From contig CP018627.1 in assembly GCA_002021875.1 (NCBI GenBank), forward strand, positions 434,001 through 498,000: a stretch of 64,000 bases of DNA. The letters are read 5' to 3'. Both the position numbers and the translations under genes were made by a program. This DNA is from Streptomyces hygroscopicus (GTDB lineage: Bacteria; Actinomycetota; Actinomycetes; Streptomycetales; Streptomycetaceae). The notes beneath the pieces were generated by a model. That model made no database searches and was not told where the DNA came from. It saw only the letters and a program-made list of their open reading frames with translations. Positions 25,189 to 49,300 of this stretch are shown here, piece after piece. How positions within the stretch are numbered: the stretch's first letter is position 1; every line of letters starts with the position of its first letter.

Positions 25189-26196
25189 TCACCAGCGGGT
25201 GGTCTCGCCGAAGAATCCTTCGATGGCGGTGGCCTCGTTCGCCTCGAGGGCGGCCCGGTGCACGAACGCGCCCACGGCGAGGTCCAGCACGCCGAGGCCG
25301 AAGGGCGAGAAGATGACGGGCCGGTCGGTGGCCACCTTCCGGCGACCGCGGATCACATCCGCGAGGGTGCCGTTGATGAACTCCCGGTGGCCGAACTTCT
25401 GCTCGGCCAGATGCGGCGAGGTATTGGCCGTGAGGCAGTGGTCGATGTCGTCCAGGATGTTGCAGGCGCCCACGATGATCTCCGGGTCGATGTCCCGCAG
25501 GGAGATGTTGAGGACGACCTGACCGGGGGCGAAGGTGCCCGGCCGGGTGATGTAGGGCTCTCCTGCCGTGGTGGCGAGCACCACCAGATCGGCCTGCGCG
25601 ATCGCCTTGTCCCGGTCGGTGGCGACGCTCGCACGGTGGCCGAGGACGCCGGACACATGCTCGGCGAGCGATTCGGCGTAGCGCGGGTCCCGGTCGTGCA
25701 CCAGCACCTCGTCGAGTTGCCAGTCGCGGTCGGTGAAGAACTCCAGGATGTTGCGGGCGATGATGCCCGCGCCGATCACCAGGAGCCGCCGGGCGGTCCG
25801 GGATCCGTGCAGCGTCTCGGCGGCGAGCACGGCGGAGGCCGCGGTACGGGCGGCGCTGATCTGGGCGGCTTCGAGGCAGGCGAACGGATAGCCGGTCTCG
25901 TAGTCGTTGAGCAGCAGGACCGCCGAGGCGCGCGGCACCGAGCGCTCGATATTGGCGGGGAAGCTGGCGATCCACTTGATGCCGGCGACCGAGTGCTCTC
26001 CGCCCAGATAGGCGGGCAGGGCGATGATGCGGCTGTCGGGCTTGTCGGGGAAGCGCAGGAAGTAGCTGTTGGGATTGACCGAGTCACCCAGGTCATGGGT
26101 GAGGTAGGTGTCCCGCACCTGGTCAACGATCCTCGACCGGGAGCGGCCGATCACCCGGCGGGCGGTTTTGCCGCTGACGACATGGAAGTCGAACAT
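25189..26196 (-). CDS. SbnB-like ACEGA dehydrogenase for diaminopropionate
   Basis: A 335-aa protein of the ornithine cyclodeaminase/mu-crystallin family, closest in layout to SbnB. SbnB oxidatively splits N-(1-amino-1-carboxy-2-ethyl)glutamate with NAD to give L-2,3-diaminopropionate and 2-oxoglutarate. The NAD motif is VIGAGIIARNILEFF, and the substrate region includes GIKWIASFPANIE. It lies directly downstream of the SbnA-like gene (one base apart), the standard pairing. It should provide diaminopropionate for one NRPS module. Confidence 0.86.
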   Translation of the reverse strand: MFDFHVVSGKTARRVIGRSRSRIVDQVRDTYLTHDLGDSVNPNSYFLRFPDKPDSRIIALPAYLGGEHSVAGIKWIASFPANIERSVPRASAVLLLNDYETGYPFACLEAAQISAARTAASAVLAAETLHGSRTARRLLVIGAGIIARNILEFFTDRDWQLDEVLVHDRDPRYAESLAEHVSGVLGHRASVATDRDKAIAQADLVVLATTAGEPYITRPGTFAPGQVVLNISLRDIDPEIIVGACNILDDIDHCLTANTSPHLAEQKFGHREFINGTLADVIRGRRKVATDRPVIFSPFGLGVLDLAVGAFVHRAALEANEATAIEGFFGETTRW

Positions 26197-26197
26197 G

Positions 26198-27202
26198 TCA
26201 GCCTTTCAGGAGCAGTGAGCCGTCGGCGTCCGGATGGTCGTCCGCGCCCGCCGGGGCCAGGGCCTGGTGTCCGAAGCGTTCCTGGACCCAGGCGTCGTCG
26301 TAGATGGTGTTGAGATAGCGGTCCCCGGTGTCGGGGGCGATGGCCACGACGGTGGATCCGGGCGGCAGCGACGGGCCCCTGCGCGCCACGGCCGCCAGGA
26401 CCGAGCCGGTGGAGCCGCCGGTGGCGATGCCCCGGCTTCTGGCGATGGTGCGGCACATGCGGACCGCCTCAACCTCGGGGACGATGACGATGTCGTCGAC
26501 GAGCCGGGGGTCGCACAGCTCGGGCTTGCGGCTGGTGCCCAGCCCGGGGAGATGCCGCTTGCCGGGCGGGAAACCGAAGGTGACGGATCCCGCGGTGTCC
26601 ACCGCGACGATCCGGGTGTGCGGGGAGCGTTCGCGGAAGTAGGCCGCGCAGCCCATCAGGGTGCCGGTGGTGCCGGCCCCGATGAACAGGTGGTCGACCT
26701 CGGGGACCTCCTCGAGGATGGCGGCGGCGGTGCGCTCCCGGTGGATCCGGGGGTTGGCCTCGTTGGCGTACTGGTTCGGCCAGAACAGGGAGGGGTCCTC
26801 CCGCAGCCGGTCGTGGATGTGGTCGATCCTCGACTGCAGATAGCCGCCGTTGGCGTCCTTCTTGTCGACGACCACCACCGTCGCCCCGAAGGCCCGGATC
26901 AGGGCCGCGTTCTGGGGTGAGGTGTTCGGGTCGGTGACGCAGGTGAAGCGGTATCCCCTGGCGGCGCACACGGAGGCGAGCGCCACTCCCAGATTGCCCG
27001 AGGACGATTCGATGATGTGGCCGCCGGGTCTGAGGAGATTCCACCGTTCGGCGTCCTCGACCAGTCCGATGGCGGTCTTCAGTTTGATCGAACCGGCCGG
27101 ATTGAAACCCTCGATCTTGAGCAGGAGCCGGATATCGGGGACGAGTCCATCGATCCGCAGGAAGACATGGTCGAAGACCAGGTCCTGCGCGCTGTCGTAC
27201 AT
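26198..27202 (-). CDS. SbnA-like PLP synthase (phosphoserine + glutamate)
   Basis: A 334-aa fold-type II PLP enzyme of the cysteine synthase family. The PLP lysine is in PAGSIKLKTA (about residue 42), the substrate loop is ESSSGNLG, and the phosphate-binding region is GAGTTGTLMG. SbnA joins O-phospho-L-serine and L-glutamate to ACEGA, the substrate of the next gene's product. The pairing with an SbnB homologue, and the NRPS context, favour this over a plain cysteine synthase. Its ATG shares a base with the stop of the membrane-protein gene. Confidence 0.86.
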   Translation of the reverse strand: MYDSAQDLVFDHVFLRIDGLVPDIRLLLKIEGFNPAGSIKLKTAIGLVEDAERWNLLRPGGHIIESSSGNLGVALASVCAARGYRFTCVTDPNTSPQNAALIRAFGATVVVVDKKDANGGYLQSRIDHIHDRLREDPSLFWPNQYANEANPRIHRERTAAAILEEVPEVDHLFIGAGTTGTLMGCAAYFRERSPHTRIVAVDTAGSVTFGFPPGKRHLPGLGTSRKPELCDPRLVDDIVIVPEVEAVRMCRTIARSRGIATGGSTGSVLAAVARRGPSLPPGSTVVAIAPDTGDRYLNTIYDDAWVQERFGHQALAPAGADDHPDADGSLLLKG

Positions 27203-27729
27203 CAATTTCCTCCGCGCCTTTCCGGGCGCCGCGGATGGTTCATGACATAGGTCCGGGTGGCGAGGAAGAGCAGGATTCCCCACACCAGGAACGACATGTC
27301 CCAGACGAACAGGCGCCACAGCAGCGGCTTCCACTCGACGGGGTCGGACGGGGTGAGCACGCCGAACGCCACCAGCAGCAGGCTGCCGACCTGCAGGGCG
27401 CCGTAGACGGTCAGCAGCACCGCGCCGCCCCAGCCCGCGAGAAGCATCAGCGGGCGGGGAACGACGCGGCCCCACGGCCGGACGAGCGACAACGAGAAGA
27501 GACCGCCCGCGACCTTGAGCGCGCCGGTGATCCAGACGACCGCGAGGAAGCCGGAGTTCCGGCGTTCCGCCATCCGCTGGATCGCGCCGCCCAGGGTGTC
27601 GATGCCGAAGGTGCCTCCGGCGGCCCAGTAGAAGCTGAACAGGCCGAAGACGATGGCCAGTACCGCGGCCGTGTATCCGGCCCAGGCCATCTGCCGTCCC
27701 CCGGTGTCCCGGGAAGCTGGAGCATTCAT
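27202..27729 (-). CDS. DUF3995-type membrane protein
   Basis: A 175-aa integral membrane protein with four likely hydrophobic segments and the FSFYWAAGGTFGIDTLG motif of DUF3995 proteins. It sits between the second ACP gene and the diaminopropionate genes and overlaps the SbnA-like start by one base, so it is co-expressed with the pathway. Its role is unknown; self-protection, export or anchoring are possible but unsupported. Confidence 0.7.
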   Translation of the reverse strand: MNAPASRDTGGRQMAWAGYTAAVLAIVFGLFSFYWAAGGTFGIDTLGGAIQRMAERRNSGFLAVVWITGALKVAGGLFSLSLVRPWGRVVPRPLMLLAGWGGAVLLTVYGALQVGSLLLVAFGVLTPSDPVEWKPLLWRLFVWDMSFLVWGILLFLATRTYVMNHPRRPERRGGN

Positions 27730-27783
27730 GTCGGTGATCCGCTTTCTTCCCTCGTGACGTCGTCGCCGTGGTGTGCGAAGGGG

Positions 27784-28041
27784 TCAGTCCTGCCAGCCGG
27801 CCTGGTTGGCCACGACGTCGTAGACGGCCTTGAGGTTCTCCATCTGCGGCAGCTCGGACTGCGGGATGTCGATCTTGTACTTCTTCTCGATCCGGGCGAG
27901 GATCTCGATCGCCCGGAGCGAGTCCGCCTCGTGCTCCTCCACGAACGAACCGGTCTCGGTGATCTCCTCCGGCTCGACCTCGAGCACCTCGGCGACGATC
28001 TCGCGCAGCTCGTCCAGGTGCTGCTCACGCGCTTCGGACAT
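27784..28041 (-). CDS. Acyl carrier protein, copy 2
   Basis: An 85-aa ACP with the same EADSLRAIEI attachment site as the copy 4.6 kb away, 83 of 85 residues identical. It has its own ribosome site (AAGGAG before the ATG). Identity covers the coding region but not the flanks, which suggests duplication or gene conversion. It is placed beside the MbtH and NRPS genes, so it may be the copy that hands the finished acyl chain to the first condensation domain. Confidence 0.93.
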   Translation of the reverse strand: MSEAREQHLDELREIVAEVLEVEPEEITETGSFVEEHEADSLRAIEILARIEKKYKIDIPQSELPQMENLKAVYDVVANQAGWQD

Positions 28042-28110
28042 GGTGTGCTCCTTCGGGTGTGTTTCTCGGATGGGTGTTCTTGTGGTGCGAGGGGGGTGGT
28101 TCGTGGGCCG

Positions 28111-28329
28111 TCAGGAGGCGGCTGCGTCCATGGCCTCGACAAGGCTCTTGGGGCGCATGTCGGTCCAGTTCTCATTGATGTGATCCAGGCAGGCCTGACG
28201 CCCGTCGGGGCCGTGGACGCCGGTCCAGCCGGCCGGGACCTCGGCGAAGACCGGCCACAGGGAGTACTGGCCCTCGTCGTTGACCAGCACCAGATACCTG
28301 GCGTCCGCGTCGTCGAAGGGGTTGCTCAT
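28111..28329 (-). CDS. MbtH-family NRPS partner
   Basis: A 72-aa MbtH-like protein, which binds adenylation domains and supports their folding or activity. The signature residues are visible: [14 protein letters not shown], and the C-terminal NWTDMRP with the conserved Trp residues. It lies 45 bases downstream of the second NRPS gene in the same orientation. Confidence 0.95.
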   Translation of the reverse strand: MSNPFDDADARYLVLVNDEGQYSLWPVFAEVPAGWTGVHGPDGRQACLDHINENWTDMRPKSLVEAMDAAAS

Positions 28330-28374
28330 CTCGCGTCTCGTCTCTCTTCCGTGGTGGGGTCTGCGGAGGGGGTC

Positions 28375-43376
<15,002 letters not shown>

Positions 43377-43380
<4 letters not shown>

Positions 43381-46300
43381 TTCGGCATCTCCCACTCGGT
43401 TCCCGGTTCCAGTTCGTCTTCGAATGCGTCGATCTCGTCCTGGGTGAGGGAGACCAGCGTGATATCGGACGGGGTGTGTCCGCCGGCTCCCGGCCCTTCG
43501 GCGTGGGCGACGAGGGCATCCAGGGCGCGGAACCAGGTCTCGGCCAGGTCCCGTACGTCGTCCTCGGAGAGCAGCCCGTCCGGCCAGCTCCATACGACGC
43601 CGAGGCGGGCGCCTCCCGGACCGTCCTCGGTCAGTGCGTTGATCTCCAGTGCGTGCGGAAGCGGCATCGCGTCGTCCGCCCCGCCGCCGAGCCCGTCGGC
43701 CTCCGGCGCCGCCGCCCAGTCGGTGTCGGTGCCGGCGGCGAGGCGGCCGAGGTAGTTGAAGCCGATCTGCGGGGTCGGCAGGGCGGCCAGCTCGCTTGCG
43801 GTGTCGGGGTTGAGGTGGCGCAGCAGACCGTAGCCGATACCGTTGTCCGGCAGCCCGCGAAGCTGCTCCTTGACCCGTTTCAGGGCCTGCCCGGCCTCGC
43901 GGCCACCGCCCCAGAGATCGGCCCAGTCCTCGATCCCGGGCTCCAGGCGCACCGGGTAGAGGCTGGTGAACCAGCCGACCGTACGGGACAGATCGGCGCC
44001 CTCGACGATGTCCTCCCGGCCATGGCCCTCCAGGTCCACCAGCACACCGGTGGCCTCCGCCTGGCCCCTGCGGCGCCGCCAATCGGCCACCGCCAGGCCC
44101 AGGGCCGTCAGCAGGACGTCGTTCACACCACCGTGGAACGCGGCGGGCACCCGCGTCAGCAGCGGCTCCGTCCGCTCCGGCGGCAACGTCAGCCGGAGAT
44201 GGCGGACGGTGGCGGCGGTGTCCCGGACCGGGTCCGGCTCCCGTGCGCCCACCAAGGGGTCGGGCCCCTCGAACTGCCGTTTCCAGAGCGCGAGTTCCTC
44301 GATTCGGGAGGGGTGCCCGGCGAGGGCGGTGAGGTGTTCGGCCCAGCCCCGCAGCGAAGTGCCGACCGGCTCCAACTCACGGCCCTCGACCGCCGCGGCC
44401 AAGTCCGGCAGCAGAATCCGCCAGGAAACCCCGTCGACCACCAGATGATGCGCCGCCAGCAGCAACCGGCCGGGGGTGTCCGCGCCGTTGTCGAGCCATA
44501 CGGCCCGGACCATCTCACCGGCCTCGGGCTTCAGCGGCCTGTCCCGCAGCGGATCCCGGCGCAGCTCCTCCGGGTCGGTCACCCGTGTGATCACATCGGC
44601 CGCGTCGACCGTGCCGCGCGGCCCGGTCTCCAGCCCCCAAGGGCCATCACCCTCACGTCCCAGCCGCATCCGCAGCGCGTCATGGCGATCGAGCACCGCC
44701 TGCAACCCGGCCGTCAGCCGCTCCAGGGTCAGCCCCGCGGGCGTACGCACCAACACCGACTGATGGAAACCGTCCACCGGCCCGCCACGCTCCCGCAACC
44801 AGTGCACGATCGGGGTCAGCGGCACCACACCGATGCCATGATCTGGTGGCTCCATCGCCATCGCCCGGACCTCCCCGGCCATCGCGGCGAGCGCGGCCAC
44901 CGTGCGGTGCTGGAAGACATCGCGCGGGGTGAAGACCAGTCCGGCGGCACGGGCACGGCTGACGAGTTGGATGGAGACGATACTGTCCCCGCCCAGATCG
45001 AAGAAGTTGTCATCCGCCCCGACACCCGGCAGCCCCAGCACATCCGCGAACACCGCACACAGCGCCTCCTCGCGCGCGGTCGCGGGAGACCGCCCCTCCG
45101 CCACCGGCCCGAAGTCGGGCGTCGGGAGAGCCCGCCGGTCCAGCTTGCCGTTGGGCGTCAGCGGCAGCCGCTCCAGCGTCACGAAGGCGGCCGGAACCAT
45201 GTACTCGGGCAGTTCGGTACCCAGGTATTTCCGCAGCTCACCGGCATCGGGGTCGCCCTCGGCGACGACGTACGCCACGAGCTGCTTCACACCGGCGCGG
45301 TCCTCGCGAACGATCACCGCCGTCTGCCGGACCCGCGGATGCCGGACGAGAACCGCCTCGATCTCCCCCAGCTCGATCCGGAAACCACGCACCTTCACCT
45401 GCTCATCGGCGCGCCCGACATACTCCACATTCCCATCCGCCCGCCACCGCACCACATCACCCGTGCGATACATCCGCGCACCCGCCCCACCGAACGGATC
45501 CGCCACAAACCGCTCCGCCGTCAACCCCGCACGCCGCACATACCCCCGGGCGAGCTGCACACCGGCGAGATACAGCTCACCGGCGACTCCGGCGGGCACC
45601 GGCCGCAGCCGTGAATCCAGCACATACAGCCGGGTGTTCCACACCGGTGCGCCGATCGGCACCGGCCCGGCGGGATCCTGGGCGGAGCACTCCCACGAGG
45701 TGACATCCACGGATGCCTCGGTGGGCCCGTACAGGTTGTGCAGCGGCACGTCCAGCGTCTCGTAGAAGCGGGCGCGCAGCTCACCGGGGAGTGCCTCCCC
45801 GCTGCACAGGACGCGGCGCAGACCGGTGCAGTGGGCGACGGTGGGCTCGGTGAGGAAGACCTGGAGCATGGACGGGACGAAGTGCACCGTGGTGACGCTC
45901 TCGTCGCGGATCAGCCGGGCGAGATACGCCGGGTCCTTGTGGCCCTCCGGCCGGGCGACCACGAGCCGGGCGCCGGTGATGAGCGGCCAGAAGAACTCCC
46001 ACACCGAGACGTCGAAACCGGACGGTGTCTTCTGCAGCACCCGGTCGGAGGCGTCGAGCCCGTACCGCGCCTGGGTCCACAGCAGCCGGTTGACGATTCC
46101 CTCGTGCGGGACGAGTACCCCCTTGGGCTTGCCCGTGGAACCCGAGGTGTAGATGACATAGGCGGTGTTGCGGCCGGTCAGCGGGGCTAGCCGCTCGGCG
46201 TCGGTGAGATCGCGGTCGGCGTGGCCCGCCAGCGCCGCCCGGGTGTCCGCGGTGTCCAGCAGCAGCCGGGGGGTGTCGTCGTCGGGCGGCAGCGCCTCGG

Positions 46301-49300
46301 TGATGTCCGCGGTGGTGAGCAGCATCGCGGGGTGGGCGTTTCCCAGGATGTAGCGGATGCGCTCGGCCGGGTAGTCGGGGTCGACCGGCACATAGGCGGC
46401 CCCCGACTTCAGCACGGCCACCAGAGCGACGATGAGATCCAGGGAGCGCGGGAGGGCGAGGGCCACGAACCTCTCCGGGCCCGCTCCCCGCTCGACCAGC
46501 AGCCGCGCCAGCCGGTTGGCGCGGGCGCTCAGCTCCGCGTACGTCAGCGTCCGGCCCTCGAAGACCACGGCGGTGGTGTGCGGGGTACGGGCCGCCTGGG
46601 CCTCGATCAGCTCGGTGAGCGTGGCGGAGGGGATGTGGTGCTCGGTGGCGTTCCAGGTGACCAGCGTCCGCTCGCGCTCCGCGGCGTCCAGGATGTCGGC
46701 GTCGGCGACGGGCCGATCGGGGCCGGTGGCGATGGCTTCCAGCAGCCGGTTGAGGCGGGTGCCGATGGCCCGCACGCCGTCGGCGGCGAACAGCTCCGGC
46801 CGGTATCCGAGGCGCAGGGAGAGCCGCGGGCCCGGAACCGCCACGAGGGTGAGCGGATAGTGCGTGGCGTCTTCCGCCCCGGCTTCGGTGACCCGCAGCC
46901 CGCTGCCGGCGCTGTCCAGCATGTCCGGGTCCAGGGGGTAGTTCTCGAAGACGGTGAGGGTGTCGAACAGCTCCCCCACCCCGGCCAGTCGCTGGGTGTC
47001 GTGCAACCCGATGTACTGGTGCTCCATCAGCGCCGCCTGCTGCTCCTGGAGGCGGGTCAGCAGCTGGGCCCAGCTCTCCTCCGGGAGCGGCGCCACGCGC
47101 ACGGGCAGCGTGTTGATGAACAGGCCGACCATCGACTCGACACCGCCGATCTCGCCCGGCCGTCCGGAGACGGTGGCGCCGAAGACCACGTCCTCGGCTC
47201 CGGTGAGCCGGCTGAGCAGCACCGCCCAGGCGCCCTGGACCAGGGTGTTCATGGTCAGCCCGAGCTTGCGGGCCCGGTCGGTCAGCGCGGTGGTGAGCTC
47301 CGGGGACAGGTCGAGGGTGACCCGCTCCGGGGGCAGGGCGGGGGTGTCGGTGCCCGTCGGGGCGAGCAGCGTGGGCTCCTCGATGCCCGCGAGCGCCTGT
47401 CGCCACGCTTCCTCGGCCGCCTCCCGGTCCTGGTCCGCGAGCCACGCCAGATAGTCGCGGTAGGGGGCGGTGGGGGGCAGTCCCGTGTCGTCACCGCCGC
47501 GCGCGTACAGCGCGAACAGCTCCTGGGCCAGCAGCGCCATCGACCAGCCGTCGAGCAGGAGGTGGTGGTACGTGAGGAGCAGACGGCAGCGGTCGTCGGC
47601 GAGCCGTAGCAGGACGAAGCGCAGCAGCGGGGGCGCCGCCGGATCGAAGCCGCGGACCAGCTGCTCCTCCGCTATCCGCGTGAGCTCGGCCGCCTGCTCG
47701 TCCGGGGCGAGACCGCGCAGGTCCATGGTCTCCCAGGGCAGCTCCACCTCGTGGTGGACGACCATGACGGGGGTGCCGAGCTGCTCGTGGCGGAAGCCCG
47801 AGCGGAGGTTGAGATGCCGGTTCAGCAGGGTCCGCGCGGCGGCGCGCAGGGCCCGTTCGTCCAGTGTTCCCGCCATGGCGAGGAAGAGCTGCACGGTGTA
47901 GACGTCGGCGGCACCGTCGTCGAACAGGGCGTGGAACAGCAGCCCTTCCTGCATGGGCGAGGGCGGCAGCACGTCCTGCAGATCGGGGCAGGTGCGCTCC
48001 AGGGTGTCGATCTCGTCCTGGGTGAGGGCGACGAGCGGAAGGTCGGAGGGGGTGCGACCGCCTGCTCCCGGTGCCTCGGCGTGGGCGGCGAGGGTGTCCA
48101 GGGCGCGGAACCAGGTCTCGGCCAGGTCGCGTATGTCGTCCTCGGAGAGCAGGCCGTCCGGCCAGCTCCAGGTGGCGTGCAGCTGTGCGCCGTCGTGGGT
48201 GTCCAGGGTGAGCGCGTCGAGGTCGACGGTGTGGACGAGCGGCATGTCCTCGTCGCCGCCGCCGGACGCGCTCTCCACCGCCCAGTCGGTGTCGGTGCCG
48301 GTCGCGAGGCGGCCGAGGTAGTTGAAGCCGATCTGCGGGGTCGGCAGGGCGGCCAGCTCGCTTGCGGTGTCGGGGTTGAGGTGGCGCAGCAGACCGTAGC
48401 CGATGCCGTTGTCCGGCAGCCCGCGAAGCTGCTCCTTGACCCGCTTGAGGGCTCGTCCGGCCTGCGGCCCGCCCTCCCAGACCTCGTCCCAGTCCGCCAC
48501 TCCGGGCTCCAGGCGCACCGGGTGAAGGCTGGTGAACCAGCCGACCGTACGGGACAGATCGGCGCCCTCCACGATGTCCTCCCGGCCGTGACCCTCCAGG
48601 TCCACCAGCACACCGGTGGCCTCCGCCTGACCCCTGCGGCGCCGCCAATCGGCCACCGCCAGGCCCAGGGCCGTCAGCAGGACGTCGTTCACACCACCGT
48701 GGAACGCGGCGGGCACCCGCGTCAGCAGAGGCTCCGTCCGCTCCGGCGGCAACGTCAGCCGAAGGTGGCGGACGGTGGCGGCGGTGTCCCGCGCGGGATC
48801 CAGCGCCCGCCGGCCCAGCAACGGGTCCGGACCCTCGAACATGCCTGTCCACAGCGGCAGTTCGGCCAGTCGGGAGGGGTGCCCTGCGAGGGCGGTGAGG
48901 TGTTCGGCCCAGCCCCGCAGCGAAGTGCCGACCGGCTCCAACTCACGGCCCTCGACCGCCGCGGCCAGATCCGGCAGCAGAATCCGCCAGGAAACCCCGT
49001 CGACCACCAGATGATGCGCCACCAACAGCAACCGGCCGGGGGTGTCCGCGCCGTTGTCGAGCCATACGGCCCGGATCATCTCACCGGCCTCGGGCTTCAG
49101 CGGCCTGTCCCGCAGCGGATCCCGGCGCAGCTCCTCCGGGTCGGTCACCCGTGTGATCACATCGGCCGCGTCGACCGTGCCACGCGGCCCGGTCTCCAGC
49201 CGCCAGGCACCATCACCCTCACGTCCCAGCCGCATCCGCAGCGCGTCATGGCGATCGAGCACCGCCTGCAACCCGGCCGTCAACCGCTCCAGGGTCAGCC

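Noticed and set aside
26198..27202. Housekeeping cysteine synthase
   Set aside because: The fold is the same, but the direct pairing with an SbnB-like dehydrogenase inside an NRPS cluster favours the diaminopropionate route.
43381..44082. N-terminal extension of the second NRPS reading frame
   Set aside because: The extra part overlaps the end of the first NRPS gene and encodes no domain-like sequence; the GTG at 43380 with a GTGA overlap is the natural start.
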